Shown: positions 20,981 to 32,997 of the stretch, piece by piece | How positions within the stretch are numbered: the first letter of the stretch is position 1 | Layout: every line of letters begins with the position of its first letter | Origin: Antedon mediterranea | Lineage: Eukaryota; Echinodermata; Crinoidea; Comatulida; Antedonidae | Direction: 5' to 3' | Assembly: GCF_964355755.1 (NCBI RefSeq) | Contig: NC_092672.1 | Location: 436,001 to 496,000 of the forward strand | DNA length: 60,000 nucleotides | Made by a program: the position numbers and the translations under genes | Notes under the pieces: generated by a model | Database searches by the model: none | Seen by the model: only the letters and a program-made list of their open reading frames with translations | Told to the model about the DNA's origin: nothing

Positions 20981-21650
20981 CATGTAATATATCGAAATAA
21001 AGTACTATAAATTAGACACAAACACACCGGTAGATAATTGTCATTTAAATGGGGGATTGTTGGTCACATGATATTCAATAACTACCGTTATTCAAGAACG
21101 AACATTCCTGAATGTCACATTGATTTACACTATAATGTAATTGAAGATACTCAGGTTATATTTACTTGTGAGGCTTACCGTGTGCCAACTCCAACAACTA
21201 TTAAAGCTTAGACAATTCTGGACAATAAACGTAACGAACTTGGTCCAACACTGATGGGGAGAAGGTCTTTACTTATCCAACAATCGACTTGAATCACACA
21301 GCAAACGGAATTTCATTTGCATGTGAAGTAAATTATAACATCGAAAATCTCGAAATATCTGTGTATACTATTGGCTAATTTTTTTAAACAGTAATTCGTG
21401 AAATTATACTGGCATCCAGTCCATTTTGTTTCACTGACGACATAAAAATACTGGATCAACAAAGTTGAAACAATTATAGCAGAGAACGGATACTCGCTTA
21501 CAACAATGAGCAGGAGGAGCGTTTCTCGTTCAAAGGGTATCACATTGTTTGATAGTAGGCCTAAATTTAATTATACCCATTTGCCAATAATAATTGCACG
21601 CTGTAGATTTCTGGTTCTTTTCTGAATTTTATGTTTGCTCATATGCTTCA
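20981..21650 (+). pseudogene. Third relic of a type-A short-tail receptor
   Basis: This follows 4850-5650 and 10620-11390 (GATCATGTAATATATCGAAA, CATTCCTGAATGTCACATTG, AACAATGAGCAGGAGGAGCG) but retains more of domain 2 (ATTTACTTGTGAGGCTTACC) before its own deletions. Stops and frameshifts throughout rule out a product. Confidence 0.75.
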
Positions 21651-21903
21651 TGTAGAAATGAAATTTAACAATGATTCAATTCATTCATCATGAAAGATGA
21701 CTTAATCGCAACTTATTGAACGCATATAAATAGAGGGGTTTATTCTCATAGCAAAACATTTTACCTATAATAATACAATGTGCAAGAAATCACAGTATTA
21801 GCAAAAGATAAGCTTTCCAACGACATAAAAACTTAGCTCCATTTTTAAATACGATAAGAAAGATAGAATTTATAGCGAATTTCGACAATATTATGATCGG
21901 CAG

Positions 21904-23887
21904 ACGAAGTGGTGGAAATTTCATTCCATCTAAATCAAACGTACGGTATAGTAACATTTATTTCTCTTTAGCTTTAAGTTCATAATAATAAATCTATATA
22001 TAAATTTACGTAAGGGCAAAATTCGGTAAATCGCGCCTTACTTCTAGAATTTTTACTCGATGGTATATAAAGTTGGTTCGTACTTTCGGTACTGATTTTA
22101 ACCACCTGATGTAACCCTGTTTACTAATTAAATTGAGTTAGATAATTAGTTATTGACGATTAAAACGAATTTAGGTTCAACGATTTGCCCCAAATAGGGG
22201 TGTTTTCCGATCGTGGTATACACTGTCTAATGGATGTCCAACTTGAAAAATACCCGCACACAATAATACGAGGACGCTTCACATTTTTCTATCTCCTCCT
22301 ACGATAATTGTTTTTAATAGCTGAAAACCGGTTGAACTGCTCGAGTACAGCATCATAATGTTGAAGACAGGCCGATTTTCTTTAAAAAAATACTATTTTG
22401 ATAGATTTAATTAACGTTTTTACAAATGTATTGATTTGCGATGAATGGAACATTCCAATCTCTCAGTCTGCCAGTTTGGTTTAACACAAGTAGGTAAATT
22501 TATGAGCCCTTGGAGAATAAACTGACAATGCAGTACTGCAAATACCTATTAACCATTTTTGGTCGTCATTTGAATCGAACATTTCTTACTGTGAATAGAT
22601 GTAAACAAGAAATATTTCTTACAAAAAACGCTGCTCGCTTATTGAAAAATATTTTTTATTTCAAATGTTTTTAATGTGTTCATTTTATTGTCACATAATA
22701 GTTATTTTACCTGAAAAAATGTAATTTAAAGCAACAAATACTTAAATTGTCTGTCAGACAATGGTTTTTGGGTTTCTTTTCTCTTTTTATATGTGAATAA
22801 ATATTATATTTTTGTTACAGAAGTGAATACTCAATTTCTGTCACTTTAGTTAATTTTATTGCTAAGGTCAAATCTGGGGGTCACTTCATCACACTAGATA
22901 TTTCAATTGTGAAGTATCCTATTACAAACACAAACTTTAATGGACTGTTTCGATAATAATTCAATGAATATCTGACAGTGAATATACCAGAAATGCTTAG
23001 GGATTTGTAATTTTAGCATGACATGTCCTAATAGACTCTTTCCCAGACGTTTTTTGGGTCTACTGTGAATCAATAAATCATAGTGGAGTTTCCATTTTCA
23101 CAAAACTGTCTGTCCTTAGAACTATAACTGCTGCTTGCTTTAGCTTCTGATTGAGTAGTCCTAATGGGACGTAGTGGGCTAGAGCAGCAGCGTGAAAAAA
23201 TGTATACAAACATTTCTTACTGTGAATACTGTTAGATGTAAAAAAATATATACAAATAAACTTTATTACTGTGATTATGGGTAGGCTCTACTGTTAGATA
23301 TATAAACACGTAATATACAAATAAACTTTATTACTGACAGTTGCTTCTCAATGTTTGCATATTAATTAATAATTACAAAAAATATAAACGTCGTAGTTGT
23401 GTATCGTTACATGTACTTTACTATTTCAATCGACTATGACAGTGACAGTTTTAACAAAGTATTAAATCGCAAATGTTTTACTATATTTAGTCACCGTTAG
23501 TGGTATATTATTTATAGGCCTATAAAAAATGAAAACAATACTTCGTTACTGACGTGGAAAAAGAATATATTTAAAAATTGTTCCTCTTTGTACCTATCCT
23601 CTTTCCCATCCCTCAACCCTAATTGGGTTTCTTTAAATGAATAAACAATTTGGACTTATTTTGTGGTAAGTTTCTCTTTCGGAAGTAATTCCCAGGGTGC
23701 TAATTTTGGTTGGCTACATAAATCATTAATTGTGTCTACTTATTCGTTTCTGTAAACGACAATGTATTATAGTCCTGCGGTACGTGCATTTGAAATCGCC
23801 AGATTTTTTACCCTGAAATTACTGTGTATTCGAGAACCATCTGTGGGCACGACCTAGATGGTACGCGAGCGAAGCGAGCGTACCATC
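21904..23887. mobile_element. Unclassified ~2-kb insertion ending in a hairpin and CTAG
   Basis: In units 1 and in the relic at 11527 the sequence ATGATCGGCAG is followed within about 27 bp by ATTAATAATTTG. Here the same two anchors (about 21894-21904 and 23891-23902) are separated by about 2 kb without a convincing reading frame. The right end is an inverted repeat, CTAGATGGTACGC and GCGTACCATCTAG (about 23856-23892), around the loop GAGCGAAGCGA. Internal near-repeats include TACAAATAAACTTTATTACT at about 23246 and 23316. A terminal hairpin with CTAG resembles Helitron-type 3' ends, but no 5' end could be confirmed and the family is unknown. Confidence 0.5.
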
Positions 23888-24201
23888 TAGTATTAATAAT
23901 TTGTTCACTTGTAATAATAAAGTATTATCATTCCGCTCTATACCCCACATTGTGTGATTGTTATTCATAAAATGGCACCCATTATCCGTGTTATAACATT
24001 GTATTGACAATTCAAATTCATTTCTAACAAAAGCCTAAACGAAACGTAAAATAGGCCAGTGTGTGTGAAAATGTAAACAGGATTGTTGCAATTCCAAACA
24101 ACAAGCTATAGCTTCTGCACCATAGTAATTGTAACTCAAAGGCACCTCTTTATCTGAAATTATTCAGTGCATTTCTGGTATACTAATAACACAAGTTTGT
24201 A

Positions 24202-25353
24202 ATGTCTTTTATTACCTCGTTATACCTCATTTTGTGTTTTGGTTTCCTGTGTACACCGGATTTATCATGGTCATTACCTGAAAAAGAAGAAATAAAGTTA
24301 GTTATTGCAGGTGAAACGAACGTGACACTGGATTGCATAGTTCCCTATCATGAGAAGACGTTAAGTTGGTATATGTGGAATAAAGAATCTGAAGATCAAT
24401 TGACACATGACAGTTGGATTAAATACGAAAGTTTGTATGGTGTTAAATACGGCAATTTCAGTAGAAATAACGAGACTTATGAAAATTATCAACTGATCAT
24501 TAAAAACATGGACGTGCTAAATGAATGGTATCTATGCGAAGCTACAAGATCTTGTGACAATGAGTTGATATCTGTAATAAGATTGTACGTAATATTACCG
24601 AAAGTTGCATGCAGTATTGCAGAAACTGATGTCATAGAAGGAAAAATATATATTGTTCAGTGTAATGTACCTTTTGATATCAATCTAGTAAAATGTGAAA
24701 TATCAATTGTTTATAGAAATTCATCTAATTCAGTTACTAATTCTACAATGGATCAATGCGGATTCAATTGCGTCACAGTGGAAGTGAACATAACTCGCAA
24801 TATGGATTCATTTCAGTGTGTTGCCCAAAGTGATCTTCTACTAAATGAGATAAACAATTACACGAGAATTCTTAACGTAAGTTACCCGCCAACATTCTTA
24901 AATATGTCAACGATTTTAACGTATGACACAGAGACCGTTTTGAAGATACCGATTAACCTAGATTCTAAGCCTCAAGCCGAGGTATATTGGAAGTTGTGGA
25001 ATTATGACTTGTCGGTAGATAATGTAAACTTCTATAACAAATTAAGTGCAACATCTGAAAACAGTTATATGCTTTCAATCAAAGGATCAGACGTTGGTAG
25101 TGCCACATACATTGTATTCAAAGCAAACAACAATATTGGAAATGTTATACACAGCATTAAACTCAATAAAACGGAAGAGTTGAAGGAAAACGACAAACAG
25201 GAGAAACAGGACACATGGTGGCATTTCACTTTAGCGGTAATAATAATATCGATAATAATAACAACAATGGTAGGCCTACTAGTGTTAAGGATGATACATA
25301 ACCGAGGTACTAGCGTTGTGCAGCACCAAGCCATACCCATGGATGACATATAA
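24202..25353 (+). CDS. Type-B Ig-like receptor, intact paralogue of the broken 6171 gene
   Basis: A 383-residue single-exon receptor. Signal peptide is about 1-23 (MSFITSLYLILCFGFLCTPD). Domain 1 has VTLDCIV, LSWYMWNKESED and WYLCEAT. Domain 2 has KVACSI, IVQCNV, QCGFNC and SFQCVA. Domain 3 starts PPTFLNMS and ends VFKANNNIGN. The transmembrane helix is about 341-362 (FTLAVIIISIIITTMVGLLV), followed by a 21-residue tail that is only mildly basic (LRMIHNRG) and ends PMDDI. There is no tyrosine in the tail. The frame is open where the unit-1 copy has a 2-base deletion, so this copy shows the ancestral reading. The differences between the two copies concentrate in the signal peptide/mature N-terminus and the membrane region, while domains 1-2 are almost unchanged. 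Ligand unknown. Confidence 0.8.
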   Translation: MSFITSLYLILCFGFLCTPDLSWSLPEKEEIKLVIAGETNVTLDCIVPYHEKTLSWYMWNKESEDQLTHDSWIKYESLYGVKYGNFSRNNETYENYQLIIKNMDVLNEWYLCEATRSCDNELISVIRLYVILPKVACSIAETDVIEGKIYIVQCNVPFDINLVKCEISIVYRNSSNSVTNSTMDQCGFNCVTVEVNITRNMDSFQCVAQSDLLLNEINNYTRILNVSYPPTFLNMSTILTYDTETVLKIPINLDSKPQAEVYWKLWNYDLSVDNVNFYNKLSATSENSYMLSIKGSDVGSATYIVFKANNNIGNVIHSIKLNKTEELKENDKQEKQDTWWHFTLAVIIISIIITTMVGLLVLRMIHNRGTSVVQHQAIPMDDI

Positions 25354-26159
25354 TGTATAGAAGTCTTCAGGTAGTACGGTTTAGGTCTAAGTGGTCCACA
25401 ATTCACACTTCCTCTACGGATGATGATTGTAGAAAAGTAACTTGAATTGAAACAGAGGTCAATTCCGTTGGAAGAGATACGGTTCAATTTTAATGAAATA
25501 TGCTACAATGTCGGATTATGTCGAATGTAGTTTTTTATTTTTATTTTTTAAATTTCTCAAAACTATTTCTATATTTTCCCGGGAAGAGCTGAATTCTTAC
25601 CTAAAAGCAAATGTATAAAAAAATATTAAACTGTTTATATTATAATAATAATAAAATTATGTTTTACGGTATATCAACTATTAATATTATATATTAAAAC
25701 GTAGCAAAGGTACAGGTGTAGGATTGCTTTACAAAATTAGACATTCTCTGTTATTTTTAATAATAGGTAAGTAAATGGGTTAGTAAAAAAAAATAATAAT
25801 TAAATAATAAAATTAAATTTACCACAATACTGTAGTTTAGTCGGCGTATATTACAATATATTTTAAAACACTTTTAAATAAGTTTTGAATTTCCCGCGGA
25901 TGAACTAAGACCTCACACATTTTATTAAAACAAATCGGTTGTTTTATAGATACTATTATGTTAATTCAACTATGACAGTCCAATGTAACGTACACATTTT
26001 TAAAAGACACCAACAATATTTGTGATGAAAATGTTTTATTTTGGAAATTATTGGATTAAACAACTGCCCTCAGCCCAGGTACAGCAGCAGCATATCAAAA
26101 TATTGATTTTGAAAGCAGGCCCGGTGCACCGCGGTGGCTAACAGCAATAAAAAGTAAAA
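25354..26159. other. Intergenic, AT-rich; 3' flank shared with other units
   Basis: Contains GGTACAGGTGTAGGATTGCT at about 25708, shared with 11837, and AT-rich simple sequence. No gene is seen. Confidence 0.5.
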
Positions 26160-26360
26160 GATTATTAAGACATGAAAAACCATCATTTTTCCTATTTGAA
26201 ATAAAGAACCGATCAAGTCTTTATACTCATATTTGACATTCTGTATCTCATTTGTTTTGTTTCCATGTACAATTTGTTTTAAATGAAAAGCGTCGCATTA
26301 ACAAAACGATATTTGTGAGCTATCTTGTACTATTGTTATGGCGCTATAAGTACTCTGATC
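26160..26360 (+). pseudogene. 5' fragment of a type-A short-tail gene (promoter and start only)
   Basis: The sequence follows the 1693 gene's upstream flank and start (CTATTGTTATGGCGCTATAA versus CTATTGTCATGGCGCTCATA), but the fourth codon is TAA and the body is absent. Downstream to 27060 I see only non-coding sequence, including the duplicated flank of the PHD receptor. Confidence 0.6.
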
Positions 26361-27074
26361 TGTAAAAACCCATCCCGCTCCTCCGACCTCCAATTTAGCA
26401 TGGTGAAACAGCCATCAAAATCGGAGATCTATGTCAAAAATTATAGACGTTTTCATATCAGGATCAGAAAATGCCTATACTTTCATAGGACGATTTGGGA
26501 TCATCTTACTTTAAAAATCAATGGCCACGAGATTTCATAATTAAGAATTAAAACAAACATTATTAGGCATAACAATGCCGAAACAGCCATAAAAATCGGT
26601 CGAGTTACATTGAAAAAAAAACCAATGTGTTTGTGTGATTTCGCGCCGTTCAGTGGAAATCTCCCGGATTTTTGGGTACATAAAACAAATTGTAATGAAT
26701 CTTTTGTGCGGATAGAGAGTGATTATAATTGTTTTTCATTGCATACCGATAGTTTGCCTTGGTTTTATGCATCTTGTTGTACTACTCAGTTGAGAAAGAA
26801 ACAGTACAATACTTATGGTTACTAATCAACATTTTACGTTAAAACATGACATGATGGTCTTGCGTAACAGTTGAGTTTAGTTGCTTTCAGTTCCTGGTCG
26901 GCATAATAACACTCATCGGCATCTATCCAGGGTAGCAGTAAAAAACAAACGATTATTAATATGATTTAGCAACTGTAGATCATTAATATAGAAACTAAAA
27001 TTTGAATTAGTTAAGCGAAATTGAAAATATCATATTACTCTCATCGAGTGCGAGAACATCTCAACTAGTTAGCA

Positions 27075-29094
27075 ATGTTGCTCCGTATAAATGCCTGTCT
27101 TTCCTACATCTCATTCGTATTTGGTTTAGTCCTCTTCGAATCCGAAGCGATCAAGAACGTAACTATAACACCTTCATTGACTATTTCACCGGTGTTTAGT
27201 AAAATAGAGCTAAGTTGTATAGTACAAGAAGACATAGATGTGCATGCGGTGAATTGGTATAAATTCAAGAACAAAATTATTGAAAATAAAAATATACTTG
27301 AGTCTACTTATTCTGTTAATTGTAACTTTACGAGTAAAAGTTTCAAACTATTGATTGATAAATGTTTATTCTTATGGTGTTTTTATCCTTAAGGGCCACA
27401 ATGGAAATAAGTTTGACCTTTGGTTACTTTTTTGTGTTACCCTGAATTCATTCTTTGTATTTTTTTTGTTGTGTTATTTATGAATTCGAATAAAGAAATG
27501 AAATGAAATGAAAGCTGCAGGATTCAATTCAGGTATGTACAAATGTGAAGTATGTTTCGATTTGGAAAGAAAAACGTGTGCATTTAGCAATGTTGCAAAT
27601 GTAACTGTTTACTCGATTCCTGCAAGTCCATGCATTGATGTTGAACGTGACGTCAAAGAAGGGGAAGTCATACCTTTCGGGTGTTTTATGAGTGGCGGTA
27701 AACGCTTCCCAAGTTTCTTGGAGGTATAGATTATTTACAAAAATGGCACATCTCGACAAAATCTGGCGACCTCCTCAGCAGACAAAAGCATATCACACAA
27801 TATATCAATATCTTACGATCTAAACAACGCTGTGTTGTGCTGCACAGCCAGATTTCCAATAATAAATACGACATTAAACTGTTCAAGTGGGTCACTTAAT
27901 GTCAGTTACTCTCCAAAAGTTCTTTCAATGACCTACTCAATTGCAGACCCCATCAATGATCCAAGTAACGCATCAATAACATTGAATATTACATCAAATC
28001 CAGAAGCCACTGTGAGTTGGTCAACGTTTGGCAGCAACTTTATCGTCTGTAACTCATATGAAAGTTCAGAAAACGCTATGCTTTATGTGTGCAATATCTA
28101 TAATATTACAAACGGGACAGAAGTTATTGTTTCAGCTAATAATTCTTTTGGTAACCATAGTAAAGCGTTAACGTTAGTTTGGTTTCACAGAAGCAAAACA
28201 GACGCCGATTACACAGTCAGACCTAAAATAACGTTGCGAATAAATAATCAACAAACGGAGATTAATGATATTAATAATAATGCTACTGATTATCAAATTG
28301 ATTACAGTGAATATAATATGTTTACGATAGCACTCATTATTGTATCTGTTTCTTCGCTTGTGTTGATTATTACCATTGTTATTGTTATAATAAAACTCAG
28401 AAAAAAAAGCAAACGTCAGAATCAAAGTCTTAATGTAAATAGAGATTCATGCACACAAAACAGACAACGGCCGATACAACATATCTACGAAACCAAACTA
28501 TATGAAGTGTGTAGTGTCAATGAATCGGTTTCAGGAGAGCTCAATGAACACAACAATGTAGGCCTAACAATGCAAGTGGTGGAATTGCACAATACGGATT
28601 CAGAAGCAGAAAACTTGTGTGACAAAGAAACGACTGAAAATTTAACATACATTGAAATTGATCATCCAATAATTGAAAATAAAGTCAAAGTGATACGAAC
28701 AATTGAAAGAGTTGAATACACAGAAATAGTTGACAAACATTCTACGACTATAGCTGGAAAAAAGACACCACAAGATAACAATTTAGGCTTTATAACTAAT
28801 AGAATTAGTTGCATCAAACAATGTAAATTCGATCATATCACGATGAAGGAAAATCAGGTAGAATGTCCTCTTTGCCAAAAACAATACCATAGACATTGTG
28901 TAAAAATGAAGCTAACCACGACATCCACAGTTTGGTTGTGTCCATATTGTAAAGATATACCGGGTACCATGTCGGATATGGCTAATAACATTGCTTCGTT
29001 GAGTGCAATGGTAAAACAACAGCAAGATATGATTGCAAATCAAAAATTAGCAATGCAAAGTATTTTAGAGAAACAATTAGAAAGTGATAAATAA
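27075..29094 (+). pseudogene. PHD-tailed type-A receptor, inactivated by an insertion and a nonsense mutation
   Basis: The copy keeps a signal peptide, domain 1, domain 2, domain 3, a transmembrane segment, LTYIEI and VEYTEI tyrosine motifs, and a full C4HC3 finger (C-x3-C, CPLC, HRHC, CPYC). Two lesions kill it. About 150 bp of foreign sequence (27362-27511) follows LLIDK in domain 1, and at 27727-27729 the codon TCG of the 42930 gene has become TAG. The second half (27832 to 29094) stays open and similar to 12315, so inactivation looks recent. Its first half is nearly identical to the gene at 42930 while the second half resembles 12315, which points to exchange between family members. Translation of the downstream open part from an internal start is possible but would lack a signal peptide. 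Confidence 0.85.
27362..27511 (+). mobile_element. Retroelement 3'-end insertion inside the PHD receptor pseudogene
   Basis: The ~150 bp absent from the 42930 paralogue end in AATAAAGAAATGAAATGAAATGAAA, that is a polyadenylation-like AATAAA and a short (GAAAT)n tail, typical of a severely 5'-truncated LINE or of a SINE. The junction is between GATTGATAAA and GCTGCAGG in the parent gene. Confidence 0.7.
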
Positions 29095-30660
29095 TAGCGG
29101 TTTTATGATACAAATAACAATGATAATATTAACATTTATAACGCGCTCTCATTCATTTTATAAACTGCTGTCTCGCGACGCTATAAAAAAAGTATAGGCC
29201 TATTTAAACAAGAAGAAAATAGACTGGACAGATGTGAAATAGAAGCTGATTACAAATCAATGGTGCTTGAGCCAAAAAAAACCTTGTGTGGGGTCTGATA
29301 TTGGTGAGATTTTAAAGTCTATAGTGGGTCATACAAAAAGTAAATTATTTTTTCACAAGAAAAGTAAAAGATCTGTCTGATAATATTTTATTAACAAATG
29401 CCTAAGTGAAACTGAGCTAAATAACGTAGATTTGATTGGAATAAATTGATATTGAATGGATTACTTTTTTTTCCATCGTCCTAACCACATTGTTTTCTCT
29501 GTATTCAGTAATGTAAACCTGAAACCAAAATCTATTGAGTAAGTATAATAAAAGCGCACTCTTCCCTGACAAAAGTACTCTGACATTAAATGAAAACAAA
29601 TTTAATGAAAACAAATTGTCAAGAATAAAATTCGGAACTGATAATTTTGTTAGAGGCCTACACCAAGTATTCCTTCACTTCAAATATATGTAAGCTAACA
29701 AATAAAAGCTGGATATGGAACTTTATTGTGTTAGGACTTTACAAATTAAAAGACGAAATTGTGATGTGTGAATATTAATCTAGGGTGCGCATCAGAAAGT
29801 GACAACGTGCATGTATATGTCGAATAGGAGGACAAGAAGTAGATGAGAGGGACATCTACGTTGAACTTTGTCAATCAGTCAATCAGTTTAAAATATAAAT
29901 TGGTAATTTATAGAAATAAGATCTGAAGGTATCTTTTTTGCTACTTTTGCAGTTACATTGTGGTCTTGTTTTGATGTTTTGCTTTAACCGGTGATACTTA
30001 TTATTTACACATTTGCGGATTCGAATGTACTAAGCATTGATCAAAAGTTTTACTCACTGATATAGTCGTTACAAGGATTAGGTGTAATTAATTAAAATTA
30101 CAACGACGCGATCAGTCGATACTAAACATTGTTTTAATTAAAGATGTATTGTCCCTTGAAACACAAAAAAATGAAGGTCAAAATATTCTAAATTTAAAGT
30201 GGCCATATCAAAGCAATATTAAAGTTATTCACTTTAAGTCGAAAATTTGAGCCAAAAACAACAAGTTTACGTAATTAACAGGTAAATTAGTTTGATTACA
30301 TTTCATCTGGAAAATCGTCACGAGCGAAAGTAAACAAAGATTTCAAACCATGAGTACGCATTATGCATATGCTAAATTAGGATTGTTTACAACTGGTCAC
30401 GGTTAAGAAGGTATTTTCACACAGATCATGAGGAAATTTTATGATTATGCATACAGAGTAGCCAAACAAGCGCGTTTCATTATGGGATATGTTTTGATTG
30501 AAAACTTTGACTGGAAGTCAAAGTTATTTTTTTAACAAAAAAACGTCTGTATTTCAGTTAAATTTTTTTTTTTTCGAAAATTTTTGGGTGATACGGTAGT
30601 TAATAACTATTATGATACTTCAAAATGACCCACCTTTTTTCGAAATCTATTATTTTTTAT
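29095..30660. other. Intergenic; flank fragment duplicated at 40136 and a MITE end
   Basis: About 29366-29510 (AAAGATCTGTCTGATAATAT, CATCGTCCTAACCACA) is repeated at 40136-40285, upstream of the 41031 receptor. Near 30143 a TTAA-AGATGTATTGTCCC end of the MITE family at 1228 is seen, without a matching right end. No gene is recognised. Confidence 0.55.
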
Positions 30661-31808
30661 TTTTTTGGAATTAGTCAAAGGGACAATCCCCGTTATACCT
30701 CGGAGCACAGATAAATCTCGTTACGGGCTTGGCATCTCCATCCCAACAACGCATCGCGTCTGCAATGAGTGCAGTACGCAATCTAATATCTGCTCATGCT
30801 CCGACGGCTTACGAATGGCTCAGAGCACTGGGTTGTCTGGCCAGCTTCGTTGCCTTAGTTCCGTATTGCCGGCTGCGTATGAGACCTTTACAGCTGCATC
30901 TGCTGGCTCATTACCGACCGCACTTAGACTCCCTACACAAAGTGGTCCTGTCGAATACATTCATTCAGACGCATCTCGAATGGTGGCTGGTGGAAGGCAG
31001 GTTGACTGTGTGAATGCCAATTCAAAAATCTCTGCCGGACGTCCGTATAGAGACGGACGCTGGGGCGGTTGCTCCAAGGCACTTCGCGCCTCCGGCCTTT
31101 GGATGGCCGAGGAGGCGCGATCCCACATCAACCTCCTAGAACTCTGGGCAGTCGAAAGGACCTTGAAGGCCCTTCGACATCACGTGGCCGGTCGTCACGT
31201 CCTTATCCATTCCGACAACTCAACAGTGGTAGCATATATAAATCGTCAAGGAGGCACGAAGTCCCCGACGTTATGCTACCACCTGTGGACGCTGATGTTG
31301 TGGTGCATAGACAACAACATCATGCTCTCGGCTGCCCACATTGCGGGCAGCCTCAACTTTGTTGCGGACGCTCTGACCCGACAAACACTATGTCCTACTA
31401 CGGAATGGCGCCTTCTACCCAGCATCGCCGCACTGATATTCGACCACTTCGGGCGGCCTCACATAGATCTGTTTGCGACGTCAGACAACACGCAGCTCCC
31501 GACCTTTTGCACACGGTTCCGGGATGCACGTGCGTGGGCGGTGGATGCCCTGTCCATACATTGGGACGGACTATGGGCGTATGCATTCCCACCAATATCA
31601 CTGATTCCAACTGTTCTGACGCGCATTCAGCGCCATCCTTGCCGGGTCCTTCTGATCGCCCCGGGCTGGGCTCGACAGGCGTGGTATCCACTGCTTCTCG
31701 ACCTGCTCTACGATCATCCCCTGCGTCTACCAGATCGCGTGGATCTGCTGACGCAGGGCCGAGCTCAGTTCCCACTGCGGAACTTACAATCCCTGCGCCT
31801 GACTGTGT

Positions 31809-32824
31809 ATGGCCATTGTCAGGGATCAGCTCCGAGACTCAGGCATTCCAGATGGCCCTGCCGCCCTCGCGGCGAAATCTCGTCGGGAATCTACTCTTAC
31901 CGTCTACAATAGCCGACTAAAACACTTCTTTACATGGTGCAGGCGTCAACAGGTAGAGCCGGGGTCGATCACCCTCGGACAAGTTTGCGCCTTCCTGCAT
32001 TACCTATACGAGTCATGTCTTCAGGTCCGCACCATTTCGGGCTATAGATCCGCCATTGGCGCGATCACGCCAACACTTAAAGACGGTTCCTCTATGTCGT
32101 CATCTCCCGTTATCACTCAACTGATACGGGGAATGTTCAGAGAACGACCTCCAGTCAAGGTCTTGATTCCTCGATGGGATGTTAACGTTGTCCTAGCCGC
32201 ACTTACACGCCCGCCATTTGAGCCTATGAGTAAGGCTACTCTGTTGTATAATGTCTCGCTGAAAACGGCGTTCTTGCTCGCTTTAGCATCATGCAAACGC
32301 CGAGGCGAGTTGCACGCTCTCTCCTTGGAACCAGGTCATGTTAGGTTTGAGCGGGCCGGCGTGAGGCTAGTGTTTAGGAAAGATTTCCTTGCCAAGACAC
32401 AGACGTTAAAATTTTCGCCGCCTGCTGTGTTCGTTCCCACCATCACATCTTTTTCAGCGGCAGACGGAGATAAACTTTGGTGCCCGGTCAGGGCTCTTAA
32501 GTGGTATATCCACCACACTAAGACGATTAGAGACGGAGTGTCTCACCTCTTCGTCGCGTCTGTTCCTCCATACCGCGCGGCCGCTAAGGCAACAATAGCG
32601 AGATGGGTCGTTGCAACTATTCTTCAGACACACCGCCACCGGCACATATGCACCAAGTGCGCGCGGTTTCCACTTCGTGGGCGTTGTTCTCGGGCGTCCC
32701 TGTAGCTGACATCATGGAAGCGGCGTGGTGGCGAACACAGTCGACATTCACCTCACACTACCTGTCGGACATCTCCGCTAACGTGGCACCAGTGGCAACG
32801 GCGATACTAAAGCCTCGACTATAG
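31809..32824 (+). pseudogene. DIRS tyrosine recombinase, split by a frameshift before the HxxR motif
   Basis: The first frame (31809-32705) has the N-terminal SAM-like fold (LTVYNSRLKHFFTWC) and the first catalytic arginine in CKRRGELHAL. The remaining catalytic residues, HQVR and the tyrosine in SHYLSD, are read in another frame from about 32640 to the stop at 32824. A single indel near 32620-32650 therefore separates Arg1 from His-x-x-Arg and Tyr. The enzyme would integrate circular element DNA in an intact relative. Confidence 0.85.
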
Positions 32825-32904
32825 GTATGTATAAGTCAATTTCCTAACTTGTCACCCGCCGCCGACTAGATTCCTAGTCCGGTGCTACACTGGCTATTGT
32901 CGGG

Positions 32905-32988
32905 TTTATCCAGGTAAGCAGGCACGTAATAGACTACACAAACCAGAAATGGTGTTGGTAGTCTATAAGTGCTGCTTACCTGGATAAA
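32905..32988. repeat. Imperfect hairpin at the DIRS 3' region
   Basis: TTTATCCAGGTAAGCA (32905-32920) and TGCTTACCTGGATAAA (32973-32988) are perfect 16-bp arms; AGACTAC and GTAGTCT extend the stem toward the loop. This is probably part of the element's terminal structure. Confidence 0.8.
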
Positions 32989-32997
32989 CACCCGCCC

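Noticed and set aside
26325-26825. Two ~70-codon forward frames
   Set aside because: The first begins at the ATG of a dead short-tail receptor fragment in the wrong frame; neither has paralogues or domain features.
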